From: Cymbomonas tetramitiformis
Lineage: Eukaryota > Chlorophyta > Pyramimonadophyceae > Pyramimonadales > Pyramimonadaceae
NCBI GenBank assembly: GCA_001247695.2
Contig: LGRX02035489.1
Location: forward strand, 1-64,000
DNA: 64,000 nucleotides
Reading direction: 5' to 3'
Shown in pieces: positions 20,928 through 30,612 of the stretch. Below the pieces are notes generated by a model. The model did no database searches, had not been told where the DNA came from, and worked only from the letters and a program-made list of their open reading frames with translations. Numbering within the stretch: position 1 is the stretch's first letter; each line of letters starts with the position of its first letter. The translations under genes and the position numbers were made by a program.

Positions 20928-23900
20928 TGGGACTTGGAGGGTACTCCGAGCTCGAGGGAGTCCTCCGCGGCAAAATCCATTAGTTCCTTTGGCAACACCG
21001 CGTTGAGCACGTCGCAGTATTCATCCGTTTCCACTTCGTGCATGACCATGTCCAAAGTTTCAGCCAGAAGTGCTTTGGCCCACTCCTTCTTACGAAGAGC
21101 AGCCTGTGGGCACTCTCGAGCATAGTGCTCTTTGCTTTGGCACAACCTGCAACCAGTGTACTCCGGGGAGCCCAGACGTTGCCCAGTAGGAGTTGCACCC
21201 GCGGGACGATCTTCGGCTAGAGCTAGTAGCTCCTCCGAGACCTCCACCGCTGCCAGTAGCTGCACTGGCGCTCTCCTACTCGTCGCGTTGTTCAAATGCA
21301 ACTCCGCCTCAATGGCGTATTCCAGCGCTAGGCGTCGACTGGCTGGAAGGGCGCGGTCGAGGAGGATCAAGGGGGTCCCCTTCCGCTCTGCAATCTCGAA
21401 CGCCTCCTTCCGTACCTCCGCGGATAAGCCCGAGAGGAAGACGTCCAGGAGGTCGGATTCCGGAACCGGTGTGGTGAGCTCGTGTGTCGCCAACATGGTC
21501 ACTACGCGATGGGCTAGATGCAGTCCATCCCAAAACTCGCGCACTTTGCGCGGTGTCGCCATGCGTCCTTGAGTTTGGCGTACTCGGCGTAGGAACGAGC
21601 CCAAGGTGGCCATTTCACTCTTCAGCGGCACGATCAGCTTCGCCAGCGGCACAATGACCTTCTCAAGGTTCAACGACTTGTCCGCCTCGGCATCCAGGAG
21701 AACCCCTCGCAGCTCCGTTCCTTCGGAGCTAGGCGTAGGGAAGCAATGCTGGGTGATCTCCTTCAACAAGATATGCACCGAGAGAATCGGCTCTCCGAGC
21801 TCGAACGCTCCGTTGGGCACGTTGCATGGGGTGTTCATCGCGAGGAGCACCACCGGGAGGGTTAAGCACCTGTCGAACTCGTCCACGAATCGCAACAGCG
21901 GGCCGAAGGGGTTTGTGGACCCCTCCAACGGTGCTGAGTACAAGGACATGATGTCCTTCGCGGCCTTGAGGGCATATGAGTGCCTGGTGTACTCCTCCCT
22001 TTGTTGCCTGCCATCATTGTACGAGGACCTCCTGCTCGAACCGAAGCTGTAGGACGTCTCATCGTCGGGCGGGTCGTCATCGCCTCCGCCCCCGCCATGG
22101 CCGCGACGTCCACCTTCAGGATTCCGCGAGGGTTCGCTAGGTGCGTCAGAAGTGGGGTCGTCAGGCGGCTCATTCCCCCCCCCTTGATGGCCACCGGGTC
22201 CTCCCGGGTCGTCACCGTCATCATCACCACCACCATCTCCGTCATCGCCGCCTCCGCCGCTACGCACTGGTGGCGGTTTCGGGTTCACCGATGGAAACCG
22301 GTCGAACGCACCAGGCCAAACTCCCCGTGTGCAGTATATACACAACGGCACGAGTTGGGTGCTTTCTGACAAGGTTGGAAGGGTCATCACCTCGCAACTC
22401 CATATAGCTACAGGAGGTTGCGGGGTACGGGTGCATCTCGAGCACGGAATGTTGGTGGTGCTGGACGCGACCTCGTTGTGCACGTTGAGAATCACGGCCT
22501 TGCCCATGTGAGGTGGCGAAGGGAGTTCAGAGGCAGGCGCCTCAGAGACTGGTGGTCCGCACCCTGACGCTAGATCGTGCTCCCGGTACTTTCTTGCGAC
22601 GGCAAAGAACATGCGCTCTGCCTCCAGCTTGTCCGCGTGGCCCGCCAAGTGCTTTTCCACGTGTGCACGAATAGCCACGACGGCAGGTGCACTGATGGAC
22701 CTCCAGTCTAGCTTGGCAAGCCGGTCTCGTACACTTGTCGTAGGAGAGGATGCTTGCACGATAGGGTCGAACGTCACTCCTTTGTGTTGATCACGTACGT
22801 CAACAGTCGTGGCTGACGAGGGTACCACCAAGGCTTCTCCTTCTGCTTTGGGAGCGTCGCTCGTCACAGTCGCGCAACTCACAGGGGTGGTGAGCGGATG
22901 AGCGTGCTCCTCTAAGCTCACGCGGTCATCAGCAGATTTGAACGCGGCCTCCACCACTGAGCGGCTCTCCACCACCTGTTGCTCAAGTAATCGCTGATCT
23001 TGAGCAGCCTGGTCAAGTTGTTGGCGCTGCTCTTCTGCGACTCGCTGAAGCTCTTGAAGCTGTTGGTCATGACGTGCTACTTGCTCGCCCGCGGCCTCAA
23101 GTGCAGCTTGTTGAGCTTCGTGCTGCACTTCTATCAAGAGCTCCTTCTGTACGCGAGCAGATTCCTCCGCAGCTTTCTGCATGGTCGTTTGAAGTGCAGC
23201 GAGTTGCAGCTGGTGAGCGGCTGCAGCTTCCATCACAACTTTCTCGGACTCCTCCCGCAACTTTTGTAGTTGCTGCTCATGTCGGTTTGCTTGAGCTTGG
23301 CGTCGACGTTGGCGCCCTCCTTTACTACGAGAGCTTCCAGACGAAGAGGCATGCGAGGTGTCGGAGGAGAGTGACTCGGAGTGGATGGTACACGATGATG
23401 ATGATGTGGTTCCCATTTCATTGGAGTTGTATGAAGCTTCAGACGACGTGCTATGGTCGCCGCCACTGCGGCGTCGAGCCTTAGCGAGCTTGCGCTTGGT
23501 CGCTTTCCGTTGCTTCCGCTCTTGCTTCGCCATCTCCTTCTGGTGGGCTACTTCCATTAAAGCCTGCATGCGGACTCCACGTTCTCGTTGGGTAGGTCGT
23601 GGGGCTGCTGGGGCTTTTGAGCGGGACGGCAGTGGCGCATAGATAGGTCCATCATCCTCAGCGTCATCCGTCGTGGGGTCATCTTCGGACGATAAAACCT
23701 CGTAGGGATTGCGGTCCGGCACGGTTCGTACTCCCTGCTGTGGGACGTGGATCTCCAAGGTGGTTGTACGCCTCAATGTTCTAATCACGTCCTCAACGTC
23801 CACTCCCAACTTCACAAGCCTTGCAGGTCGGTTGGCTGGGATAATTGTGACCACAGCTCGAGTGAGGTGATGATAATGATGGCCCGCTGAGGCGACGTGG

Positions 23901-25153
23901 GATAAGAGCAGCCCACGCGATGGGATCACACGCTGCTCTCCACCTTTCGTCTTGAGGTGAGCCTCCCATGTGATCGCTGCAATCGCGTTCTCCTCGCCAC
24001 TCAGGCGGCGCAAATGTTTACGTAAAGTCGCCCATTGGTTTGGAGTCACGTCAGGGACGTCCGTCAGTGCTGCCCACTCGTGAAGGGCTTTGCGCTTCAC
24101 GTGCTGTTTGCGTTGTACCGCAAAACGTGTGCACTTGGACGCGAAATCCACGATAGCTCTCCACGCCTTCACACACTTTTCCGCGTAGAACCTGGATAGA
24201 GCGTCGTTGCACTTCGTGATCTCGAGTTTGATCTCTTTTACACGACGTGTTTCCTCTCGCCAGACGCCCAAGAGTAGAAATGACAAATGCGAGTTTGCTC
24301 GCATAATGTTCTCCTGACGTTCGTGTTGGACTTGCTCATGCCATGCTGCAAAGAAAGTGGCAGTCCGCACGAGGCGGGCTCGTAGGCGCCATGCCTTGAA
24401 GACTGGAAGAGTGCTACCACTATATACGCGCGCCTTCCAAGTGCTCCACCAACTACGTAGGACGTATTGAGCCAAAATGTCCACTGCCACTGCTTGGCGA
24501 GCAAGTTTGACGCTTGTGCCAGACAGGCGTCGTTCGCTACCCAGAGGCACGCCTTCGCGCTTGTGCGCCGACATGTCACTACCAGTGGGTAACTCTGCAG
24601 CACGGTGCTCTACTACAAGTGTTTGATCAACTACAACTTCACTTCGAGGAGGTGATTCCAAGGAATATGGGGTGGCTATAGCGACCGTGTTGGTTTCCTC
24701 GAAAGCTGGTTGGCCACGTCGTGGAGTAGCGCGAGCCAGAAGAGCGCGTTGTTGCGGTGTAGAGTACCGCTCAAACATGCGGACGGTAGCGGACACCTGG
24801 CCAGGTGTGTCCCGCGGCTCGTTGGTAAAGCCCATGGGTGTGGCGGGCAGCGACGCTTGTGAGTCGCGTTCTCCTCGAGGCACTGGCGCGCTTGAGAAAC
24901 GCGCGTACTGCTCTTCAAGAGAGCGTTGCACTCCTCCTCCCCCCCCGCTGCCTCGCCGCGCCCCGGCAGGCCCGTTCCCAGCACGCGGAACAAAGAAAGG
25001 AGTGGGCTCCAAAGCCGCAAGCTCATCCCGCACCCCAGGCTCAAACGGCCGAGCCGAGCCTGAGAGCCTGGAAGGCCCAGGGGAAGCCCCCGCAGCACCA
25101 GGGCTGCCACTCCGCCAAGGCGGCAACTCACGCTGCGACCGAGAAGAAGACAT
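20924..25153 (-). CDS. Element A Gag, very long (1409 residues)
   Basis: The start is taken at the ATG at 25153 (MSSSRSQRELPPW). The frame runs further upstream without an ATG. A Pro/Gly-rich N-terminus is followed at about residues 238-359 by Trp-rich helices (FKAWRLRARL, FFAAWHEQV, CVKAWRAIV, LHEWA) resembling Sfi1-type repeats. A Ser-rich region and a long Gln/Glu coiled coil (about 618-734) come next. Then there is a CxxC...CxxC pair (PCSRC, LCIYC; about 898-944), a Gly/Asp-rich linker, a capsid-like helical region, and a CCHC zinc knuckle CRLCQSKEHYAREC near 1331-1345. The knuckle and the position before pol identify it as Gag. Typical Ty3 Gag proteins are a few hundred residues, so the N-terminal two thirds are extra. 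Confidence 0.9.
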   Translation of the reverse strand: MSSSRSQRELPPWRSGSPGAAGASPGPSRLSGSARPFEPGVRDELAALEPTPFFVPRAGNGPAGARRGSGGGGGVQRSLEEQYARFSSAPVPRGERDSQASLPATPMGFTNEPRDTPGQVSATVRMFERYSTPQQRALLARATPRRGQPAFEETNTVAIATPYSLESPPRSEVVVDQTLVVEHRAAELPTGSDMSAHKREGVPLGSERRLSGTSVKLARQAVAVDILAQYVLRSWWSTWKARVYSGSTLPVFKAWRLRARLVRTATFFAAWHEQVQHERQENIMRANSHLSFLLLGVWREETRRVKEIKLEITKCNDALSRFYAEKCVKAWRAIVDFASKCTRFAVQRKQHVKRKALHEWAALTDVPDVTPNQWATLRKHLRRLSGEENAIAAITWEAHLKTKGGEQRVIPSRGLLLSHVASAGHHYHHLTRAVVTIIPANRPARLVKLGVDVEDVIRTLRRTTTLEIHVPQQGVRTVPDRNPYEVLSSEDDPTTDDAEDDGPIYAPLPSRSKAPAAPRPTQRERGVRMQALMEVAHQKEMAKQERKQRKATKRKLAKARRRSGGDHSTSSEASYNSNEMGTTSSSSCTIHSESLSSDTSHASSSGSSRSKGGRQRRRQAQANRHEQQLQKLREESEKVVMEAAAAHQLQLAALQTTMQKAAEESARVQKELLIEVQHEAQQAALEAAGEQVARHDQQLQELQRVAEEQRQQLDQAAQDQRLLEQQVVESRSVVEAAFKSADDRVSLEEHAHPLTTPVSCATVTSDAPKAEGEALVVPSSATTVDVRDQHKGVTFDPIVQASSPTTSVRDRLAKLDWRSISAPAVVAIRAHVEKHLAGHADKLEAERMFFAVARKYREHDLASGCGPPVSEAPASELPSPPHMGKAVILNVHNEVASSTTNIPCSRCTRTPQPPVAIWSCEVMTLPTLSESTQLVPLCIYCTRGVWPGAFDRFPSVNPKPPPVRSGGGGDDGDGGGDDDGDDPGGPGGHQGGGNEPPDDPTSDAPSEPSRNPEGGRRGHGGGGGDDDPPDDETSYSFGSSRRSSYNDGRQQREEYTRHSYALKAAKDIMSLYSAPLEGSTNPFGPLLRFVDEFDRCLTLPVVLLAMNTPCNVPNGAFELGEPILSVHILLKEITQHCFPTPSSEGTELRGVLLDAEADKSLNLEKVIVPLAKLIVPLKSEMATLGSFLRRVRQTQGRMATPRKVREFWDGLHLAHRVVTMLATHELTTPVPESDLLDVFLSGLSAEVRKEAFEIAERKGTPLILLDRALPASRRLALEYAIEAELHLNNATSRRAPVQLLAAVEVSEELLALAEDRPAGATPTGQRLGSPEYTGCRLCQSKEHYARECPQAALRKKEWAKALLAETLDMVMHEVETDEYCDVLNAVLPKELMDFAAEDSLELGVPSKSQ

Positions 25154-26408
25154 GCAAACAGTCGCCAAAGTCGGTGGAGAAACGCGGCAATCTGATTCTG
25201 AAAAATTTGCCAGCGCTTCCGCCGTATAGGCGTATAGTGGAAGAGCGAAGACGCAGAAGCCAACAGCAAACAAGCAACTGCTGTTACCGAAACTTAATTG
25301 AAGCTTCCCAGCGAACTCGAAGAGGCAAGATGAAAACAAATTGAGCAAAATTGGGCAACGATCGGTCCACGGAAGTCAAAGTAACGTTGCTGCGCGACAC
25401 CACTTAGGGTCAGCCACTGTTAAGAACGCTAGAGCGCTGCAGAGCTCAAGGGCAAAGAAAGCATGTCGCATCTGCCCATTCAGAGAACATTTTCGAATTC
25501 CAAAGCATAAAATTGCGCAATCCCACTCAGTCGCAAAGACACTCGACGAGGAACACGCACGCCAGCGGAATAGCGCTAATTTGAAGTCGCATCACGCCAA
25601 TTTCAAGCCCAAGAAGAACATTGCGCACACATCCCAATCGCAGAGGGTAGTGCAGACGAAGATCTCGCGGAAAACGCTGACTAATTGGCACAATTCCCGA
25701 GAAGAATTAACGGCGCAAAGCTGCCAGCGAGCAAGAAAAACGACGAGTGCTGACCAGCGCGTCAGAGCGCGAACATAAGGCCAGCGGCCAGAAGTACAAT
25801 TTTGACCATTCCCAAACTCGAATTTAAGCAGCACCCGCAAAAATTGCCACAATTTGTAAAGGTAATTCGCGAGCCCCAGGCGCAGAGCGAACGCTAGACG
25901 AAAGATAGCTCTAGGCCACTTTATTTGTGGCACACTGTGCCACAGTAGGAGGCCCCACACTAGGCGAGCCGAAATCTTCCATCACAGATCACGGCGCGAA
26001 GAGAGTATAAGCTGCATTCGACAATTCTAAGAACATTTGCTGCTGAGGAATTAACGCCATTGCGAACACTCGAGCGAAGAACTGCGTGCGCACTAGGAAC
26101 TTACAGCAGCCAAGACTGCAAAGCACGCGCAAGTGCACGAAGAAACCATTACGAAGCAACTCGCGAAGAAAGATTACGGTCTCACAAGTAAATTGAAGAA
26201 CAATTCTCGATAGCGCCACAAGTCATCTCGCTGAAGGAAGAGTAAACGACGTTTCTGGCCAGTGTTGACTCAAAGTCACGCAACGCGCCAGTAACTCGAG
26301 AGCGTAAATTCCATTCGAAAAACTGAGGCACACGTAAATTTGGCGCAAGATTCACAATCTCAAAGCAGAAAAATTTTGTGGAAGCGGTGGTGGTGGTGGT
26401 GCGTAGCA
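25154..26408 (-). other. 5' leader of element A
   Basis: About 1.25 kb of untranslated leader between the primer-binding site and gag. On the plus strand it is A-rich with many GCGCAA/CGCAA words and no convincing ORF. Packaging and dimerisation signals would be expected here, but none can be pointed to. Confidence 0.7.
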
Positions 26409-26419
26409 CACTGATACCA
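26409..26419 (-). promoter_or_regulatory. Primer-binding site of element A (tRNA-iMet type)
   Basis: The minus strand reads TGGTATCAGTG three bases after the 5' LTR. The first nine bases are the standard complement of the initiator methionine tRNA 3' end. Confidence 0.9.
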
Positions 26420-26422
26420 TTT

Positions 26423-26939
26423 TGTGGGAGGCAGCTGTAACCCTCCTCACATAACAGACACTGTGAAACTACTTGTGGATCATATATAGTGCAAGGTTCT
26501 ATATTATGCACTATATAAGACTAATCAAGCTATGTCGATTCTTAGGAACTATGTCCAGACTCAGTGCATATATTTGCAGTAAGAATTAGGTATTATATTG
26601 ACTTTTTGCCATGCGGCTGTTTTACTCTAGAAATCTCAACTGTTTCTTTGGCCTTGGCCATTACTTATTCACTCAGCTCTCTGAGGTAATCCTAGTCAGC
26701 ATGGCCAAGTCTCATCAACCTATCATATGCTTGTACTACATTATCATGCAGTATGATGTGCCAGTATTCTACATGTCACATTATTACACAGTACAGTGGT
26801 ACTGTGTACTCCCATATAAGGGGGGTCTCTTCCTCAACAGGGGTCTCGGGCGCTAATGCTGTAAGGCGCGTATGACACTTCTGGCATGTATGACATTGCT
26901 GAGTCATCCGCGCATGACACCGCGTGTTGTCCTAGCACA
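26423..26939 (-). repeat. 5' LTR of element A (promoter copy)
   Basis: 517 bp, matching 12601-13117. On the minus strand CTTATATAG (around 26512-26519) is a candidate TATA box about 420 bp into the LTR, leaving about 90 bp for R-U5. A short inverted repeat (TAGTGCA...TGCACTA) surrounds it. Confidence 0.95.
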
Positions 26940-26944
26940 AAACG

Positions 26945-29836
26945 GAGGAGTTGGCTGGGTACACGCGGTGGTTGAACGCCAAGCATCGTCGCCAGCATCG
27001 GATCGCCATACGACATCACCAGCGGTTACGGCAGCAGCAGACGCTGCCGATACGTGATGGCAGCTCTGAAATGTCATCGACTCAGTGTGTGTCTTCGCCC
27101 GATGATCCAGCAGCAGCACGTATTTCTGCTCCGGATATCGCGGCGTCACCCAGAAGGGTGACACTATTATCCGTAACTCCATCCGAGTTATTGGCTATGG
27201 ATGACGATGCCTTCTGGGCTGCGGTGGATGCGGTTGAGGAGTCGCCGGACCCAGAGGAGGAGGATGACTTCTGGAGTTGCGATGCTGAGGTTGCTGCCGA
27301 TGCTAACGCTGCTCTTGCCAGGCGACAGTCGGCTGCGAGGTTGCCGGTCGTCGTCCACCTTGTGGGGGGGGGAGGAATGCAGCATTCCGCATGCTCATTG
27401 TCGTACGACACGTTAGCAACAACAACTGATGATGATGATGATGATGATGATGATGTCGTCTGGGCTTGCGTTGGTGATGAGAACGCTCGCGCAGCAGTAG
27501 CATCCGCGTTGCCTCTGGAAGGGCCTTCCGCAGTTACTGCACGGCTTGGTGTGCACGGCCGGTCGCTGCAAGACGACGCGCGACCTGAGCTGGGTGTGCG
27601 CTCGCAGCAGCCGCAGGCGCCGATCTCGCCGCGTCTCGATCACCTTGAGGGAGGGGGAGGAGTGATTATCAGCAATAAGCATGCAGATTCGCCACCTCCA
27701 GAGCCGCCTGATATATCTAATGTCACGACTGGTCATTACATTTCATCCGGTGACTCGGGTAAGGATATCCATATTCTGTCGCCACCTCCAGAGCCGCCAC
27801 CGATTGGTACGGATTATTGCACAGCTGATGGTGAAGCGGCTGACAACTGCACGGCAGGATATCGTACAGCCGACTATCATGCACCCCCATGTATTGACCG
27901 TGCGGATACGTTATCATCGTGCAATTCATCGGCAATGTCAGTATCAGCTACGATAGCAACGTGCAAATCTGCAAAGGATAACGGCTCGGCATCATCGCAA
28001 TACCCCGAACAACTTGAATCATCAGCATCATATGACGATCTTCGTGTCTCCGAATTTTCGGTGTATGCGCAGCACGTGATCGCAGAGTCCGATCGGGTTC
28101 TTGCAATGTCTCAGCGTTTGTGGCAGCAACGTGCTCGCCTTCACCTTGAGCAGCAGCAGATAATCATTGGCAGTGATGAAACGTTGCCGGCTGCCAAGCA
28201 TACGTCGTCGTTGTCTCATTATGATGAACATCGGCAGTGCATCATCGGCACGGCACCATCGCCACCTCCGAAGCCGCCTTTTGATGATGTATTTTGCGAC
28301 GTGGTTGAGCATCATGCTGAGACTGTGAGTGCTGGAAATCATGGAGCACATCATTATGTAGCCAGCGATACCGGTGATATGGGCGCAACCAATGACGCAT
28401 GCGAGGTGCGACAGCTTGCCCACGGCGATGTTGTCCCATGCACGGATGACGGTGCGTTTCATCACTGCGCGACCGACAAGAGTATACATAACAATACGAA
28501 TGGTGATGCGCATGGCTTGCATATTATACCATCGGCACTGTGTATACACCTTGGATTATCACATGAGTGTTTCATCATGCGCGTACCGGCGACAAAATGT
28601 CATTCGACGTCACCGATCGCGTACGCATATACTTTGTTGGTTGTTCACTCTGGATCCGCATCGCCGCGATACCCTTCCGATTCAGCACCATTATTGGTGC
28701 CCCCATCGGCAGCAAATAACTCCCTACGAAGCAGATGTGAGCATGTTGCGGCTGCGGCAGCTGCGGCTGCTAGTGCATCATCACCATCTCCACCATCTCC
28801 AACTGTACGCCCAGGTTATCCATCATCAGCGATGGAGTGGGCAAAATTGTCGTCTACATCATTATCACGTGACGCAGCTGCTGTAAATGGTGACGATGAC
28901 TCGGTGCTATTGCAACATCTTTATGGTAGCGTTGCAAATGATGGTGTGCTCATGCTGGAGGGCAGCACACACACACGTACACAATGCGTGCGAAGGGGGA
29001 TTGTTATTCCGGCGCACGCGCACGTGTACGGGGTTGTGTTGGCGCGGGGGGGATTTATTATTCCCGCACAGCCTTCGCAGCCTAGCAATGTGCGCAGCAT
29101 CCGCACAATCGAGGCGCAGCTCGGGAGCCGCATTATTATTCTGGCACACACACACGTGTATGGGGTTGTGTTGGTACGGGGGGGATTCATTCCCGCACAA
29201 CCTTCGCAGTCTAGCGATGTGCGCAACATCCGCATAATCGAGGCGCAACTCGGGAGCTGCATTATTATTCTGGCACACACACACGTGTATGGGGTTGTGT
29301 TGGTGCGGGGGGGATTTATTCTCGCACAGCCTTCGCAGTCTAGCGATGTGCGCAACATCCGCATAATCGAGGCGCAGCTCGGGAGCCGCATTATGATTCC
29401 GGCGCACACACACGTGTTTGGGGTTGTGTTGGTGTGGGGAGGATTCACTCACACGCACGCACAGGAGATTGTGGGCGTGCAAGGGATATTTATTCCATCA
29501 CATGCACATGCGTGTACATGCACGCACACACACACCGCAACTACAGCCGCATCAACCTACGTCGCCGTTGAAATAACTGTATCAGCCGACGGTAGTATAT
29601 ATACGTGTACGCAATCATCATCAGCCGACGGTATTGTACATACACGTACGCAATCGTCATCAGCCGACGGCAGTATATATACGTGTACGCAATCATCATC
29701 AGCCGACGGTATTATACACATACGCGTGCGCAATCGTCATCAGCCGACGGCGATATATGATACGTGTACGCAATCATCATCGCCCGTACATGCTACTTCG
29801 CCTTCCGCATCGGCACCGGATCGCATGCACCGATGA
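26945..29836 (+). CDS. Long hypothetical ORF, repeat-rich, interrupted by element A
   Basis: An open frame of over 960 residues. It opens with a second copy of the YxRWLxAKHRRQ motif seen left of element A, so the uninterrupted sequence would encode two tandem motif copies. The middle is Ser/Pro/Asp-rich with SPPPEPP repeats. The 3' third is minisatellite (120-bp units at 29000-29460, about 42-bp units at 29570-29800). No known domain is recognised. GC-rich repeat DNA can stay open by chance, so protein status is uncertain. It could be a gag-like gene of an unrecognised element. Confidence 0.35.
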   Translation, partial: EELAGYTRWLNAKHRRQHRIAIRHHQRLRQQQTLPIRDGSSEMSSTQCVSSPDDPAAARISAPDIAASPRRVTLLSVTPSELLAMDDDAFWAAVDAVEESPDPEEEDDFWSCDAEVAADANAALARRQSAARLPVVVHLVGGGGMQHSACSLSYDTLATTTDDDDDDDDDVVWACVGDENARAAVASALPLEGPSAVTARLGVHGRSLQDDARPELGVRSQQPQAPISPRLDHLEGGGGVIISNKHADSPPPEPPDISNVTTGHYISSGDSGKDIHILSPPPEPPPIGTDYCTADGEAADNCTAGYRTADYHAPPCIDRADTLSSCNSSAMSVSATIATCKSAKDNGSASSQYPEQLESSASYDDLRVSEFSVYAQHVIAESDRVLAMSQRLWQQRARLHLEQQQIIIGSDETLPAAKHTSSLSHYDEHRQCIIGTAPSPPPKPPFDDVFCDVVEHHAETVSAGNHGAHHYVASDTGDMGATNDACEVRQLAHGDVVPCTDDGAFHHCATDKSIHNNTNGDAHGLHIIPSALCIHLGLSHECFIMRVPATKCHSTSPIAYAYTLLVVHSGSASPRYPSDSAPLLVPPSAANNSLRSRCEHVAAAAAAAASASSPSPPSPTVRPGYPSSAMEWAKLSSTSLSRDAAAVNGDDDSVLLQHLYGSVANDGVLMLEGSTHTRTQCVRRGIVIPAHAHVYGVVLARGGFIIPAQPSQPSNVRSIRTIEAQLGSRIIILAHTHVYGVVLVRGGFIPAQPSQSSDVRNIRIIEAQLGSCIIILAHTHVYGVVLVRGGFILAQPSQSSDVRNIRIIEAQLGSRIMIPAHTHVFGVVLVWGGFTHTHAQEIVGVQGIFIPSHAHACTCTHTHTATTAASTYVAVEITVSADGSIYTCTQSSSADGIVHTRTQSSSADGSIYTCTQSSSADGIIHIRVRNRHQPTAIYDTCTQSSSPVHATSPSASAPDRMHR
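29000..29460. repeat. Minisatellite, about 120-bp unit, about 4 copies
   Basis: Units share CACGTGTATGGGGTTGTGTTGG-type sequence, then CGCACAGCCTTCGCAG and GAGGCGCAGCTCGGGAGC. They remain in frame within the surrounding ORF. Confidence 0.85.
29570..29800. repeat. Minisatellite, about 42-bp unit
   Basis: Repeats of TCAGCCGACGG and TACGCAATC(A/G)TCA, read as SADGxxYTCTQSS in the long frame. Confidence 0.8.
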
Positions 29837-30612
29837 ATGCCCATGAATCATCGACGGTCTCGGTCGGGCCGATGCATACAACAACGTCGTCGCATAGTCA
29901 TTATTTCAATGATTCAGCTGATTCATCATCGTTATTATCTTTTGGCTGCATTCCCGTGTTCGCCCTTCTTGGGTCATCATCAAGCACATGATACTTCGCC
30001 TTCAGTATCGGCACCGACTGCATGCACCGGTGAATCATCGACGGTCTCGTCAGCGATGCATACAACAACGTCGTCGGCTGTCGAGCATACATCGGCATTC
30101 CCTTACATATATATTGGTGATTCTGGAATTGGGATAGGTGCGGCAACACGCAGTGCGACCGTTGTCCCGGCGGTCCAACACCGCGCACACGCGCAAGAAA
30201 GAGTGTCCATGCAGTGGGAATTTACTCACACGCACACACAAGAGAGTGTGGGTGTGCAAGGAATAATTATTCCTTCGCATGCACCTGCGTGTACACGTGC
30301 ACGCGCACTATGTGCGACTGCTGCCCCGGCGGCCCAACGTGCATTATATGTGACCGCTACTCCGGCGGCCCAACGCGCATTATGTGCGGCTGCTGCCCCG
30401 GCAGCTCGGCGCGCAATATGTGCGGCCGCTGCCTCGGACACTCAACGTGTATTATATGTGACCGCTGCTCCGGCGGTCCATAGTCGATATCTGATGGCGT
30501 AAATGAATATTGGCGCATGCCTTGCTGACGGTATAACTTTGGTAATACCACCGAAAGTAATACCGGTATTATACCCGGTATTACCACACCCTAGTATCAA
30601 AATACCGGTATT
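29837..30612. repeat. Diverged duplicate of the preceding repeat region, ending in palindromes
   Basis: Phrases from 29450-29520 (TTTACTCACACGCAC..., GAGTGTGGG..., ATTCCTTCGCATGCAC) recur near 30220-30300. These are followed by 42-bp repeats around GCCCCGGCGGCCCAACG (30300-30480). 30540-30612 contains overlapping palindromes around AATACCGGTATTAT. An open frame (29837-30502) runs through it, but I do not support a product. Confidence 0.6.

Larger units (their letters stand above)
12601..26939 (-). mobile_element. Element A: complete Ty3/gypsy retrotransposon with two DNA methyltransferase domains
   Basis: A 14,339-bp element on the minus strand. It has 517-bp LTRs of equal length that look identical by eye, and a perfect 5-bp target duplication AAACG (12596-12600 and 26940-26944). 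A tRNA-iMet-type primer-binding site and a polypurine tract both sit where they should. Gag and pol are each one uninterrupted frame. Domain order in pol is protease, RT, RNase H, Dam-like methyltransferase, integrase zinc finger, integrase core, GPY-like tail, chromodomain, C5-methyltransferase. Placement of integrase after RNase H and the chromodomain put it with Ty3/gypsy (chromovirus-like). Matching LTRs and open frames indicate a very recent, possibly active copy. Confidence 0.97.

Noticed and set aside
20924..25348. Gag start at 25348
   Set aside because: That position is TTG. The first ATG in frame is at 25153.
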